From the NCBI RefSeq assembly GCF_023556315.2, contig NZ_CP116221.1, positions 992,001 through 1,056,000 on the forward strand: a stretch of DNA of 64,000 nucleotides, read 5' to 3'. This document shows positions 43,186 to 51,860 of the stretch, in pieces; within the stretch, counting starts at the first letter, position 1, and every line of letters begins with the position of its first letter. This DNA is from Psychroserpens ponticola (lineage in GTDB: Bacteria > Bacteroidota > Bacteroidia > Flavobacteriales > Flavobacteriaceae). A program made the translations under genes and the position numbers. The notes below the pieces were generated by a model that was given only the letters and a program-made list of their open reading frames with translations, was not told the DNA's origin and searched no databases.

Positions 43186-44651
43186 CTGTTGTTGTGGTGT
43201 TTTTTAATAAGTTCTGCGACTAACTTTCCTGAAATTAGTGAAGGCGGAACTCCTGGTCCTGGAACCGTTAGTTGTCCTGTAAAATAAAGATTGTTCACTT
43301 TTTTGCTTTTCAATTTTGGTCTCAAAAAAGCGGTTTGTAAAAGTGTATTTGCCATTCCATAAGCATTACCTTTATAGGAATTGTAATCTTGTATAAAATC
43401 ATTAACACAAAAGGACTCTTTAAAGATAATGCTTTTTTCAACGCTTTGAGAAGTGAGCATTTCAAATCGATTAATAATCTTGTTAAAATATTGTTCTCTT
43501 AATTCTGAAGTATCTTCTAGTCCTGGAGCTAATGGAATTAAGAAAATCCCAGCTTCTCTGCCTTCAGGAGCAGCATTGCTGTCTGTTATTGAAGGAAAAC
43601 TTGCATAAAACAATGGATTTTCTGGCCACTTCGGTGTATCATAAATATCTTTCGCATGAACGTCAAAATCTACATCAAAAAATAAGGTATGGTGGTTAAC
43701 ATTTTTTAGTTTTTTATCAAAGCCTACATAAAACAATAAGGAAGAAGGCGCAAAGGTTTTTTTCTCCCAATATGTTTCAGAATATTGCACATAATTAGAA
43801 TCTAAAAGTGTTTCAGTATGATGATAATCTGCTCCACTTAAAATAATATCGCTATTATATGTTATGTTATTTGCGATAATCCCAGTAGCTTTTCCATTAT
43901 CTACGATGATCTTATCGATTGGATTTTCAGTTTTAATAGTCACACCTAAGCTCTTTGCTAAAGTTTCCATAGCTAGAATAACTTGATACATGCCTTTTTT
44001 AGGATGAAATGTTCCAATTCCAAAATCGGCATAATTCATAAAGCTATAAAATGAAGGTGTATTATCAGGTTTAGCACCAAGAAAAAGTACAGGGAATTCA
44101 AGAATCATAGCTAATCTATCATTGCTAAATGCTTTCCTGACATCTTTTTTTATGGTACTAAAAAACTGATTGATTTTTTTTATGGTAACAGGTGTTACCA
44201 ATTCGAAAGGTGAAACTCCAGGTCTGTAAACTAAATCTTTTATTGCTACATCATAATTATCTTGTGCATTGTTAATGAATTTCATGAGCTTTTTTGAACT
44301 CCCTTTTTCTTCATTTTCAAAAGCGGCACAAATTTTATCTATAGTATCCTCAATAGTGATGTAATCATCTTTTCCGAAATAAACGCTATAGGCTGGATTT
44401 AGTTTTTCTAGTTTATAATAGTCTTCTGGGCTTTTATTAAAATCTGAAAAGAAGCGCTCAAAAACATCAGGCATCCAATACCATGTTGGACCAATATCAA
44501 AAGTGAACCCTTCTTTCTTTAGTTGCCTAGCACGACCACCAATAGTTTTGTTTTTTTCAAATATGGTAACACTAAAACCTGCTTTAGCTAAATAACATGA
44601 TGCTGCTAAAGCGGAAAATCCAGAACCAATAATTGAAACAGTTTTTTTCAT
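43182..44651 (-). CDS. crtI: Phytoene desaturase
   Basis: The protein has 489 residues. The FAD motif is IIGSGFSALAASCYLAKAG, followed by GGRARQLKKEGFTFDIGPTW, and the C-terminal signature is YFTGQLTVPGPGVPPSLISG. It desaturates phytoene to lycopene. It is the first gene of the crtI-crtB-crtZ-crtY operon. A palindrome and a TAATTTTG element lie just before its start codon (44651-44682). Confidence 0.96.
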   Translation of the reverse strand: MKKTVSIIGSGFSALAASCYLAKAGFSVTIFEKNKTIGGRARQLKKEGFTFDIGPTWYWMPDVFERFFSDFNKSPEDYYKLEKLNPAYSVYFGKDDYITIEDTIDKICAAFENEEKGSSKKLMKFINNAQDNYDVAIKDLVYRPGVSPFELVTPVTIKKINQFFSTIKKDVRKAFSNDRLAMILEFPVLFLGAKPDNTPSFYSFMNYADFGIGTFHPKKGMYQVILAMETLAKSLGVTIKTENPIDKIIVDNGKATGIIANNITYNSDIILSGADYHHTETLLDSNYVQYSETYWEKKTFAPSSLLFYVGFDKKLKNVNHHTLFFDVDFDVHAKDIYDTPKWPENPLFYASFPSITDSNAAPEGREAGIFLIPLAPGLEDTSELREQYFNKIINRFEMLTSQSVEKSIIFKESFCVNDFIQDYNSYKGNAYGMANTLLQTAFLRPKLKSKKVNNLYFTGQLTVPGPGVPPSLISGKLVAELIKKHHNNR

Positions 44652-44682
44652 TGTTTAACAAAATTACAAAAAAGTTAAACAA
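44651..44682 (-). promoter_or_regulatory. Operator-like palindrome at the crtI promoter
   Basis: A perfect 9-bp inverted repeat, TTGTTTAAC (44651-44659) and GTTAAACAA (44674-44682), flanks a minus-strand -7 element TAATTTTG (complement at 44659-44666). It lies between the MerR-type regulator gene and crtI. A similar TATTTTTGTTTAATC stands before the regulator's own start (complement 45620-45634). The layout fits repression by the regulator. Confidence 0.55.
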
Positions 44683-44705
44683 AAAATGGTTTTGATAACA
44701 AAATT

Positions 44706-45605
44706 TTATAGTTTTTTAACTAAATCTTTTATTGTTTTAAAAGGAACAATTTGTTTAGGTAGTGAGTTTAAATCAATTTCATCTAACTGTTTACCTAATA
44801 TCCAAAGTTTGGTAAGTTTATTTTTAAGGATGCTTTCGGAAAAGACTTTAATATAATTTTTAATATTTTCTTTTTCAGGTTTTACTGTAAAATAAGATAT
44901 AAACGTAATTTCGTCATAGTAATTTAAAATGTCCTTTAGGCTATCGGTTGGAACACTTTGACCTAAATAAATACTTTGATGTCCGTTTTCAATGATTTTA
45001 TAGTTTATCATCATAAGTCCAAGTTCATGGACTTCATTATCAGGTAAAAATAGAACAAACGTCTTTTTAGAGTTTACTTGATTTTGAGACTGAAGGATTT
45101 CAGTATTTATAAGAATTTTTTGCCGAATTAAAGTCGTAGCAAAATGTTCATGAGCAGGAGTGATGGTGTCTGTTTGCCAGAGCATTCCTATTTGATTTAG
45201 TAAAGGAATAAAGTCATCATAAAAAATATCTGTGAATGATTTTTCTTTTTCTAAATATGAATACGTGTCATAAAATAACTTTTGATCAAAATTAATCATT
45301 GAAAGTTTGAAGGCGGTCAATACATGGTTATTTGTACCATCATTTATAGCGACTTCTCTTACTAATTCTACGATTTCTGAAGTTTTAACAGTTGCTAATT
45401 TTGAGATTTTATAGCCATTATTGTTTAAATAGCTAATGTTTAACAGTTTTTGAAGATTACTCAAACTGTAATATCTAATATTTGTACCTGTTCTTTCTGG
45501 CTGTAGTAAGTTGTATCTTTTTTCCCAAATTCTAATGGTATGTGCTTTGATACCACTCAGATTTTCTAGGTCTTTTATACTAAACGTACTTTTTATGTTG
45601 TTCAT
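44706..45605 (-). CDS. MerR family regulator with B12-binding-like domain (CarH/LitR type)
   Basis: I chose the ATG at 45603-45605 (MNNIKSTFSIKDLENLSGI); a longer frame runs through the tRNA-Leu gene and is artificial. The 299-residue protein has an N-terminal MerR winged helix (HTIRIWEKRYNLLQPERTGT). A helical domain with PAHEHFATTLIRQKIL follows, where CarH proteins place their upper-ligand region. A Rossmann domain has the near-canonical cobalamin motif in DNEVHELGLMM and continues to YLGQSVPTDSL. Such regulators repress carotenoid genes in the dark and release DNA on illumination of adenosylcobalamin. Its place directly upstream of crtI fits this role. Glu replaces the usual Asp of DxHxxG, so B12 binding needs checking. 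Confidence 0.88.
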   Translation of the reverse strand: MNNIKSTFSIKDLENLSGIKAHTIRIWEKRYNLLQPERTGTNIRYYSLSNLQKLLNISYLNNNGYKISKLATVKTSEIVELVREVAINDGTNNHVLTAFKLSMINFDQKLFYDTYSYLEKEKSFTDIFYDDFIPLLNQIGMLWQTDTITPAHEHFATTLIRQKILINTEILQSQNQVNSKKTFVLFLPDNEVHELGLMMINYKIIENGHQSIYLGQSVPTDSLKDILNYYDEITFISYFTVKPEKENIKNYIKVFSESILKNKLTKLWILGKQLDEIDLNSLPKQIVPFKTIKDLVKKL

Positions 45606-45694
45606 TTTTAATAGAAAAAGATTAAACAAAAATAAACTTTTTTTATTTGAATATGTGGTTGAAGATTTTTTTTTAAGTAAACAAGGGATTAATG

Positions 45695-45778
45695 TGCGCA
45701 CGAGAAGACTCGAACTTCCACGGACTAATGTCCACCAACCCCTCAAGCTGGCGCGTCTACCAATTCCGCCACGTGCGC
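45695..45778 (-). tRNA. tRNA-Leu (anticodon GAG)
   Basis: The 84-nt gene has acceptor stem GCGCACG/CGTGCGC, a D-arm GGCGGAATTGGTAGACGC, an anticodon stem CCAGC/GTTGG around loop TTGAGGG (anticodon GAG), a long variable arm of leucine type and GTTCGAGTC in the T-arm. CCA is not encoded. Confidence 0.95.
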
Positions 45779-45834
45779 ATTATTTTAAGTAAAGATAAAA
45801 AAAAAGCTAAGCGAATGCTTAACTTTTTTTGTTG

Positions 45835-45907
45835 TGACCAGTCTGGGGCTCGAACCCAGGACCCTCTCCTTAAAAGGGAGATGCTCTGCCAACTGAGCTA
45901 ACTGGTC
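45835..45907 (-). tRNA. tRNA-Lys (anticodon TTT)
   Basis: The 73-nt gene has acceptor stem GACCAGT/ACTGGTC, D-arm TAGCTCAGTTGGCAGAGC, anticodon stem TCTCC/GGAGA around loop CTTTTAA (anticodon TTT) and T-arm GGGTTCGAGCCCC. It lies 56 bp upstream of tRNA-Leu on the same strand, probably one transcript. Confidence 0.96.
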
Positions 45908-46036
45908 ATTAAGTTTCTCTAACGAGGGTGCAAATATAAAACGTTTAATTAATATTCCAAACCTATTATTGGATATTTTTTTGTTTTTTTGTTATCTTGT
46001 TACTTATGTTTTTAATAATCAATTTATAAGAAGAAA

Positions 46037-46555
46037 ATGATGTTAATTTTAGTTGGATATATGGGGTCTGGAAAGTCTATTATTGGAAGGGAATTAGCGA
46101 AAGTTCTTAACTATGATTATGTGGACTTTGATGATTTTATTGAAATTCAAGAAAATGCATCAATTAAAACCATTTTTGAAACCAAAGGAGAAATATATTT
46201 TAGAAAGGCTGAAAGTAAATACTTAGACAAAATAATTAAGTTAAAAAAAACTATTGTTTCTCTTGGAGGAGGTACACCTTGTTATGGAAACAATATGGAA
46301 CGAATTTTAGATTCTAATGAGTCTACTAGTATTTACCTAAAAGCAAATATCCCAACATTATCTAAAAGATTGTTTGATGAGAGGTGTAAAAGGCCATTAA
46401 TTGCACATATAAATACAATTGAGCAACTAAATGAATTTATAGGGAAGCATTTATTTGAAAGAGCTGCTTTCTATGAAAGATCCAATATGAGTATCAAGAC
46501 TGATGATAAATCGGTTGAAGAAGTAGTAGAATCTATACTATTACAATTATTCTAA
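46037..46555 (+). CDS. aroK: Shikimate kinase
   Basis: The protein has 172 residues. Walker A is GYMGSGKSIIGREL; YVDFDDFIE binds Mg and shikimate, SLGGGTPC is the third signature, and RCKRPLI lies in the lid region. It phosphorylates shikimate in the chorismate pathway, in the cytoplasm. Its 3' end overlaps the convergent phosphoribosyltransferase gene by 9 bp. Confidence 0.95.
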   Translation: MMLILVGYMGSGKSIIGRELAKVLNYDYVDFDDFIEIQENASIKTIFETKGEIYFRKAESKYLDKIIKLKKTIVSLGGGTPCYGNNMERILDSNESTSIYLKANIPTLSKRLFDERCKRPLIAHINTIEQLNEFIGKHLFERAAFYERSNMSIKTDDKSVEEVVESILLQLF

Positions 46556-47050
46556 ATATGCTTTATGTGTTTTTCCTGATAGAATAATCTCTATATGTTC
46601 GTTAAGGGAAGTAGATAGTGATATGCCTTTAAAATCTGCTTTTACAGGATATTTTTTATGATTTCTATTAACAAGAACTGCAGTTTTAAATTGCTTAAGT
46701 GGGACATCTAAAAAGTGTTTTACACCATATATTAATGTACTGCCAGAATTTAGAACATCGTCAACAAGAACTATTGACTTATTGATGTATTCATCTTGAT
46801 TTAAAGATGTCATTATTGGAGCCTGCGGATTTTTTTTATCAATCTGGACTTTACATAGAATCGGTTTTAAATTTGAAATTTTCTCAAGGTTTTGTTTGAG
46901 TTTTTTTGCTAATATATAGCCATTACTTTCAATTCCAGCTAAAATGATATCTTCTTCGTACACATTGCTTTCATAAATTTGATAAGCAATACGTCTTATT
47001 TTATGCTGTATTTCCTGATGATTGAGAATTATATTTTTAGTAATGCTCAT
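46547..47050 (-). CDS. Phosphoribosyltransferase family protein
   Basis: The protein has 167 residues of type I PRTase fold. The PRPP-binding loop is SIVLVDDVLNSGSTLIYG, and EEDIILAGIESNGYILAKKL is the N-terminal strand-loop. It resembles PyrR or xanthine/hypoxanthine-type enzymes, but the base specificity cannot be read from the sequence. It is convergent with aroK, and an S4-domain gene lies upstream on the same strand. Confidence 0.88.
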   Translation of the reverse strand: MSITKNIILNHQEIQHKIRRIAYQIYESNVYEEDIILAGIESNGYILAKKLKQNLEKISNLKPILCKVQIDKKNPQAPIMTSLNQDEYINKSIVLVDDVLNSGSTLIYGVKHFLDVPLKQFKTAVLVNRNHKKYPVKADFKGISLSTSLNEHIEIILSGKTHKAYLE

Positions 47051-47105
47051 ACTATTTCCGATTTCTTCAAAGATAAAAAAGAGTTTGTTAATGATTGTTT
47101 AAATT

Positions 47106-47486
47106 TTAGATATCTTTATCTGGTGTGTCATAAAAATCATCAATATCTCTTCTGTCTTTTTTTGTAGGTCTTCCAACTCCTTTTTTTCTATAATAATCTT
47201 TTGAATATTTTAATAAGTCTTTAGCATCAAAGGCTTCTTTAGGTGTGATATCTTTTCTGTAAAGATCTACTAATTTTGCACCAACTCTACTCTCTGGTAA
47301 ATCATTTACGATAATGATATAATTAATTTGATCCTTTCGTAATTCAATTTTATCAGTTGCATAAACCTCTCTACTTGGTTTAACGGCTTTGCCATTTACT
47401 TTTACATGACCTTTTTTACATGCATTTGTTGCAATGCTTCTGGTCTTAAAATATCTAATACTCCAAAGGTATTTATCTACTCGCAT
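47106..47486 (-). CDS. hslR: S4-domain RNA-binding protein, Hsp15-like
   Basis: The protein has 126 residues. The S4 domain MRVDKYLWSIRYFKTRSIAT, GHVKVNGKAVKPSREVYATD covers the first ~65 residues, and a basic tail follows (KKGVGRPTKKDRRDI). This matches Hsp15, which binds 50S subunits with stalled nascent chains and helps recycle them. It is 55 bp upstream of the phosphoribosyltransferase gene. Confidence 0.88.
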   Translation of the reverse strand: MRVDKYLWSIRYFKTRSIATNACKKGHVKVNGKAVKPSREVYATDKIELRKDQINYIIIVNDLPESRVGAKLVDLYRKDITPKEAFDAKDLLKYSKDYYRKKGVGRPTKKDRRDIDDFYDTPDKDI

Positions 47487-47628
47487 ATTAAAGTTGTAAA
47501 AATGGCGTTAATTGTTTGATGCAAAAATATATATTATTGTATCTTGCACCCTAAAAATAAGCAATATTGTATCATTTAAAATAGGTCGCATTATTTTGAA
47601 TGTATGTTAAAGAAAAGAAATCTAAATT

Positions 47629-48570
47629 ATGACTTTTAGAAATACCATAGTAATTCTATTACTTTCAGTTTTGTGTTTTACCTCTTGTAAAGATGATGAA
47701 AGTGATTTTGTATCAATACCACCAAGAGATAGAACAGAGCAACAAGCAGCCGATAAAGATTCTTTATTAGATTACTTAAGCACACATTACTACAATTCTT
47801 CAACGTTTGAAACTCCAGGTAATTATACTTACGATGATATTGAAATATCGGAGCTTCCTATAGATGTGAATGGTAATTATGAAGATTTACCAAATCCTGA
47901 TATCAATACGTTATTAATTGATGCTATTGAAACATTTACTGCTGAATATAGAGATGTTGAATATGAATATTATACACTTAAACTAAATCAAGGAGGAGGA
48001 GATACTCCATATTCATCAGATACAGTTAATATTAATTATATTGGACTTTTAACTGATGGAGAAGATTTTGATAGTACAGCAAATTCAGAAGATTTAGATC
48101 TTATTACGCTTATTGAAGCTTGGCGATTGGTTTTGCCAAATTTTGGAACTACTACTGAGATTGTTGAAAACGAAGATGGTACATACTCTTACGATAATTA
48201 TGGTTTAGGAGTAATGTTTGTTCCATCTGGCTTGGCTTATTTTAATGCACCTCCTTTTGGTATTTCTTCATATTCAAACCTTATATTTAAGTTTGAATTA
48301 TATACGACTGAAGCTAATGATCATGACGGAGATTTAATCATGTCTTACATAGAAGACTTAAATAATGATGGTAATGTTTTTGATGATGATACCGATAATA
48401 ATGATTTACCTGATTTTTTAGACATAGATGATGATGGTGATGGTATATTAACGAAATATGAAGATCTCGATAATGATGGAGATCCTACTAATGATGATAC
48501 AGATGAAGATGGTATTCCTAATTATTTAGATTCGGGAACAGCAATTTCAAATCAAGAAGAAGATAATTAA
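47629..48570 (+). CDS. FKBP-type peptidylprolyl isomerase lipoprotein with calcium-type repeats
   Basis: The protein has 313 residues. A lipoprotein signal ends at Cys20 (LLLSVLCFTSCKDDESD). About 125-235 is FKBP-like (SDTVNINYIGLLTDGEDFDS, then GLGVMFVPSGLAYFNAPPFG). The last ~75 residues hold several DxDxDG-type repeats (DIDDDGDGIL, DLDNDGDPTND, DTDEDGIPNYLD), as in thrombospondin type 3 or dockerin-like calcium loops. It probably works in the periplasm or at the outer membrane. Several FKBP active-site positions look changed, so catalysis is not certain. Confidence 0.88.
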   Translation: MTFRNTIVILLLSVLCFTSCKDDESDFVSIPPRDRTEQQAADKDSLLDYLSTHYYNSSTFETPGNYTYDDIEISELPIDVNGNYEDLPNPDINTLLIDAIETFTAEYRDVEYEYYTLKLNQGGGDTPYSSDTVNINYIGLLTDGEDFDSTANSEDLDLITLIEAWRLVLPNFGTTTEIVENEDGTYSYDNYGLGVMFVPSGLAYFNAPPFGISSYSNLIFKFELYTTEANDHDGDLIMSYIEDLNNDGNVFDDDTDNNDLPDFLDIDDDGDGILTKYEDLDNDGDPTNDDTDEDGIPNYLDSGTAISNQEEDN

Positions 48571-48580
48571 ACAAAAAAAA

Positions 48581-48604
48581 GCCGTTTTTAACGGCTTTTT
48601 TTTT
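48581..48604 (+). terminator. Rho-independent terminator
   Basis: GCCGTT (48581-48586), loop TTT, AACGGC (48590-48595), followed by nine T, directly after the FKBP gene. Confidence 0.9.
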
Positions 48605-48684
48605 GTTTAATATTTTCTTATAAATAGCTTAAATGATTGAATAAATTAAACATCTTGATTATAGTTAATACTAAATCCAGATCT

Positions 48685-49641
48685 TTAATTTTTTCTCTTC
48701 AACACCTTATTTGATGCCTTTAGAATTGCATCAGCATTAAGACCATATTTATCCATAAGCTGAGCTGGAGTTCCAGATTCACCAAAAGTATCATTAGTTG
48801 CTACAAACTCTTGAGGCGTTGGACGATGTTGAGCCAATACTCTAGCTACACTTTCACCTAAACCACCTAAATGATTGTGTTCTTCAGCAGTAACAATACA
48901 ACCCGTTTTAGCAACAGAATCTAAAATAGCTTTATCATCTAAAGGTTTGATGGTGTGAATATTAATAACTTCAGCAGATATTCCTTTTTCATTTAATTCT
49001 TTTGCAGCTTCAAGAGCTTCCCAAACCAAATGACCAGTAGCAACAATAGTAATGTCATCACCTTCAGTTAGACGAATTGCTTTGCCAATTTCAAAAGTTT
49101 GATCTTCAGGAGTAAAGTTGGCTACTTTTGGTCTTCCGAAGCGTAAATACACTGGTCCATGATGTTCAGCAATAGCAATAGTTGCAGCTTTGGTTTGATT
49201 GTAATCACAAGTGTTAATGACAGTCATTCCAGGCAACATTTTCATTAACCCAATATCTTCAAGGATTTGGTGTGTTGCTCCATCTTCACCTAAAGTTAAT
49301 CCTGCGTGAGATGCACAGATTTTTACATTCTTATCAGAATAGGCAACACTTTGTCTTATTTGGTCATAAACACGACCAGTAGAAAAGTTAGCAAATGTAC
49401 CCGTAAATGGAATTTTTCCACCAATAGTCATACCTGCGGCTAAGCCTATCATATTTGCTTCAGCAATTCCTACTTGAAAAAAACGTTCTGGATGATTCGC
49501 TTTAAAATCGTCCATTTTTAATGAGCCAATTAAGTCAGCACAGAGTGCTACAACATTTTCATTGGTTTGTCCTAATTCTGTTAGTCCAGCTCCAAAACCT
49601 GAGCGTGTATCTTTATTTCCTGTATTTGTATATGTTTTCAT
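48685..49641 (-). CDS. Transketolase, C-terminal subunit
   Basis: The protein has 318 residues and comprises the pyrimidine-binding and C-terminal domains of transketolase: FFQVGIAEANMIGLAAGM, GATHQILEDIGLMKMLPGM, TAEEHNHLGGLGESVARVL. The N-terminal half is encoded separately 19 bp upstream, a split arrangement usual in Bacteroidota. Together they interconvert pentose phosphates using thiamine diphosphate. Confidence 0.93.
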   Translation of the reverse strand: MKTYTNTGNKDTRSGFGAGLTELGQTNENVVALCADLIGSLKMDDFKANHPERFFQVGIAEANMIGLAAGMTIGGKIPFTGTFANFSTGRVYDQIRQSVAYSDKNVKICASHAGLTLGEDGATHQILEDIGLMKMLPGMTVINTCDYNQTKAATIAIAEHHGPVYLRFGRPKVANFTPEDQTFEIGKAIRLTEGDDITIVATGHLVWEALEAAKELNEKGISAEVINIHTIKPLDDKAILDSVAKTGCIVTAEEHNHLGGLGESVARVLAQHRPTPQEFVATNDTFGESGTPAQLMDKYGLNADAILKASNKVLKRKN

Positions 49642-49660
49642 TGTCTTTCTTGATTGATGA

Positions 49661-50506
49661 TTAATAGTCTCCTAAAGTTTCAGCATTTTGTGCTAATCCA
49701 TTTTCTAATTGCTCATCATTAGGCGCTTTACCATGCCAAGCGTGAGTATGCATCATAAAGTCAACACCATTTCCCATAATTGTTTTTAATAAGACACAAA
49801 CGGGTTTTCCTTTTCCTGTTAATGATTTAGCTTCAGCCATTCCTTTTAAAATCGCATCGATATCATTTCCGTTTTCAATATCTACAACGGTCCAACCAAA
49901 AGCTTCAAATTTAGCTCTGATACTTCCCATAGGCAAAACAACATCTGTAGAACCGTCAATTTGTTGTCCGTTTAAATCAATAGTAGAAATAATATTATCT
50001 ACATTGTTTCCAGCAGCATACATAATCCCTTCCCAATTTTGTCCTTCTTGTAATTCGCCATCACCATGTAAACTGTAAACGAGATGTTTATCGTTATTTA
50101 GTTTTTTTGTTTGAGCAGCACCTAAAGCAACAGAGAATCCTTGTCCTAAAGATCCTGAAGCGACACGAATACCAGGCAAACCTTCGTGAGTTGTTGGATG
50201 ACCTTGTAATCTTGTATTAATCAGCCTGAATGTATTTAATTCTTCTACAGGAAAATATCCTGATCTCGCAAGAACACTATAAAAAACTGGAGAAATATGT
50301 CCATTAGAAAGGAAGAAAAGGTCTTCACCAATTCCGTCCATATCAAACGTGTCTTTTCGATCCATAATATCTTGGTATAATGCGACGAAGAATTCAGCAC
50401 ATCCTAAAGAACCACCTGGATGGCCTGAGTTTACCTTGTGAACCATTCGTAAAATATCTCTACGAACTTGAGTTGTAAAATCTTGTAATTGTTGTGTGTT
50501 TGGCAT
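49661..50506 (-). CDS. Transketolase, N-terminal subunit
   Basis: The protein has 281 residues: the pyrophosphate-binding domain of transketolase, with NSGHPGGSLGCAEFF, SLGQGFSVALGAAQ and the ThDP motif HGDGELQEGQNWE. It is the first gene of the two-gene transketolase operon. The length equals the N-terminal half of a single-chain transketolase, so this is a natural split and not a frameshift; each part has its own start and stop. Confidence 0.93.
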   Translation of the reverse strand: MPNTQQLQDFTTQVRRDILRMVHKVNSGHPGGSLGCAEFFVALYQDIMDRKDTFDMDGIGEDLFFLSNGHISPVFYSVLARSGYFPVEELNTFRLINTRLQGHPTTHEGLPGIRVASGSLGQGFSVALGAAQTKKLNNDKHLVYSLHGDGELQEGQNWEGIMYAAGNNVDNIISTIDLNGQQIDGSTDVVLPMGSIRAKFEAFGWTVVDIENGNDIDAILKGMAEAKSLTGKGKPVCVLLKTIMGNGVDFMMHTHAWHGKAPNDEQLENGLAQNAETLGDY

Positions 50507-50720
50507 ATAAATAGTGTGAGTAATTTCAGCATCAAAAATAAAGTTTTCATAAGCCTAATCAAAAATAGGAACCTGTCACTTATTAACGATTTTGGTCAGT
50601 TGCTAACAATTTGAAAGCGTTTTAAAATAATGAATCTGAGTTTTAAGTTTTTACTAGTATAATTTTATTAAATGTTTAAGACCATAATACGTCTAGATAA
50701 TTATCTTTGCTCACTGATGA

Positions 50721-51860
50721 ATGAACTTTATGAATTTTGAATTAAAAGCTAGTGATCCTCAAAGTAAAGCCAGAGCTGGAGTAATTACCACAGATCATGG
50801 CAAAATTGAGACACCAATATTTATGCCTGTTGGAACTGTTGCTTCTGTAAAAGGCGTACACCAAAGAGAACTTAAAAATGATATCAATCCTGATATAATC
50901 TTAGGAAATACCTATCATTTATTCTTGAGACCGCAAACACCAATTTTAGAAAAAGCAGGTGGTTTGCATAAGTTTATGAATTGGGATCGGAATATCTTAA
51001 CAGATTCAGGCGGTTATCAAGTATATTCATTATCTGCTAATAGAAAAATTAAGGAGGAAGGTGTAAAATTCAAATCACATATCGACGGAAGTTACCATGT
51101 ATTCACGCCAGAAAATGTGATGGAAATTCAGCGAAGTATAGGAGCCGATATCATTATGGCTTTTGATGAATGTACACCATATCCTTGTGATTATAATTAT
51201 GCTAAACGATCGATGCACATGACGCATCGTTGGTTAGAGCGTTGTTTAAAGCATTTAGATAAAACGCCATTCATGTATGATTATGAGCAAACATTTTTCC
51301 CTATTGTTCAAGGAAGTACCTATAAAGATTTAAGACAGCAATCTGCTGAATATATTGCCAACGCAGGAGCTCAAGGAAATGCAATTGGTGGTTTATCTGT
51401 TGGTGAACCAGCCGAAGAAATGTACGCAATGACAGATGTGGTATGTGAAATTTTGCCTTGGGATAAACCTCGTTATTTAATGGGAGTTGGAACACCAATA
51501 AATATTTTGGAAAATATTGCACTTGGTGTTGATATGTTTGATTGTGTTATGCCAACACGAAACGCTAGAAACGGAATGTTGTTTACAGCGCATGGAAGCA
51601 TTAACATTAAAAACCTTAAATGGGCAGACGATTTTTCTCCTGTTGATGAAATGGGAATAACGTTTGTAGATACCGAATATAGTAAAGCGTATCTTAGACA
51701 TTTGTTTACTGTAAACGAATTGCTAGGAAAACAAATTGCTACGATTCATAATCTCGGATTTTATATGTGGTTGGTAAGAGAAGCTAGAAAGCATATCTTA
51801 GCAGGAGATTTTAGAGAATGGAAAGACAAAATGGTTAAACAAATGGATAAGCGCTTATAA
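50721..51860 (+). CDS. tgt: tRNA-guanine(34) transglycosylase, zinc cysteines missing
   Basis: The protein has 379 residues. DSGGYQVYSLSANRKIKEEG holds the general-base Asp, AIGGLSVGEP and LMGVGTPINILENI the substrate loop and the second catalytic Asp lies in GVDMFDCVMPTRNARNG. It exchanges guanine at the wobble position for preQ1 on the way to queuosine. In the usual zinc site (CxCxxC then His) the region before YSKAYLRHLFTVNELLG has no Cys, while the His of TIHNLGFY remains. The start may be the second ATG (50730). The next gene starts in the stop codon (TAATG). Confidence 0.93.
   Translation: MNFMNFELKASDPQSKARAGVITTDHGKIETPIFMPVGTVASVKGVHQRELKNDINPDIILGNTYHLFLRPQTPILEKAGGLHKFMNWDRNILTDSGGYQVYSLSANRKIKEEGVKFKSHIDGSYHVFTPENVMEIQRSIGADIIMAFDECTPYPCDYNYAKRSMHMTHRWLERCLKHLDKTPFMYDYEQTFFPIVQGSTYKDLRQQSAEYIANAGAQGNAIGGLSVGEPAEEMYAMTDVVCEILPWDKPRYLMGVGTPINILENIALGVDMFDCVMPTRNARNGMLFTAHGSINIKNLKWADDFSPVDEMGITFVDTEYSKAYLRHLFTVNELLGKQIATIHNLGFYMWLVREARKHILAGDFREWKDKMVKQMDKRL

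Noticed and set aside
45606-45746. N-terminal extension of the MerR regulator
   Set aside because: The extension reads through the tRNA-Leu gene and has no sense as protein; a proper ATG lies at 45605.
45692-45901. Short plus-strand ORF near the tRNAs
   Set aside because: It is the antisense of the tRNA-Leu and tRNA-Lys genes.
48685-50506. Frameshifted transketolase
   Set aside because: Each half has its own start, stop and a 19-bp gap; split transketolase is normal in this phylum.
50702-50709. TATCTTTG as tgt promoter
   Set aside because: It is only 12 bp from the first ATG and has no good -33 element; it fits only if the second ATG is used.
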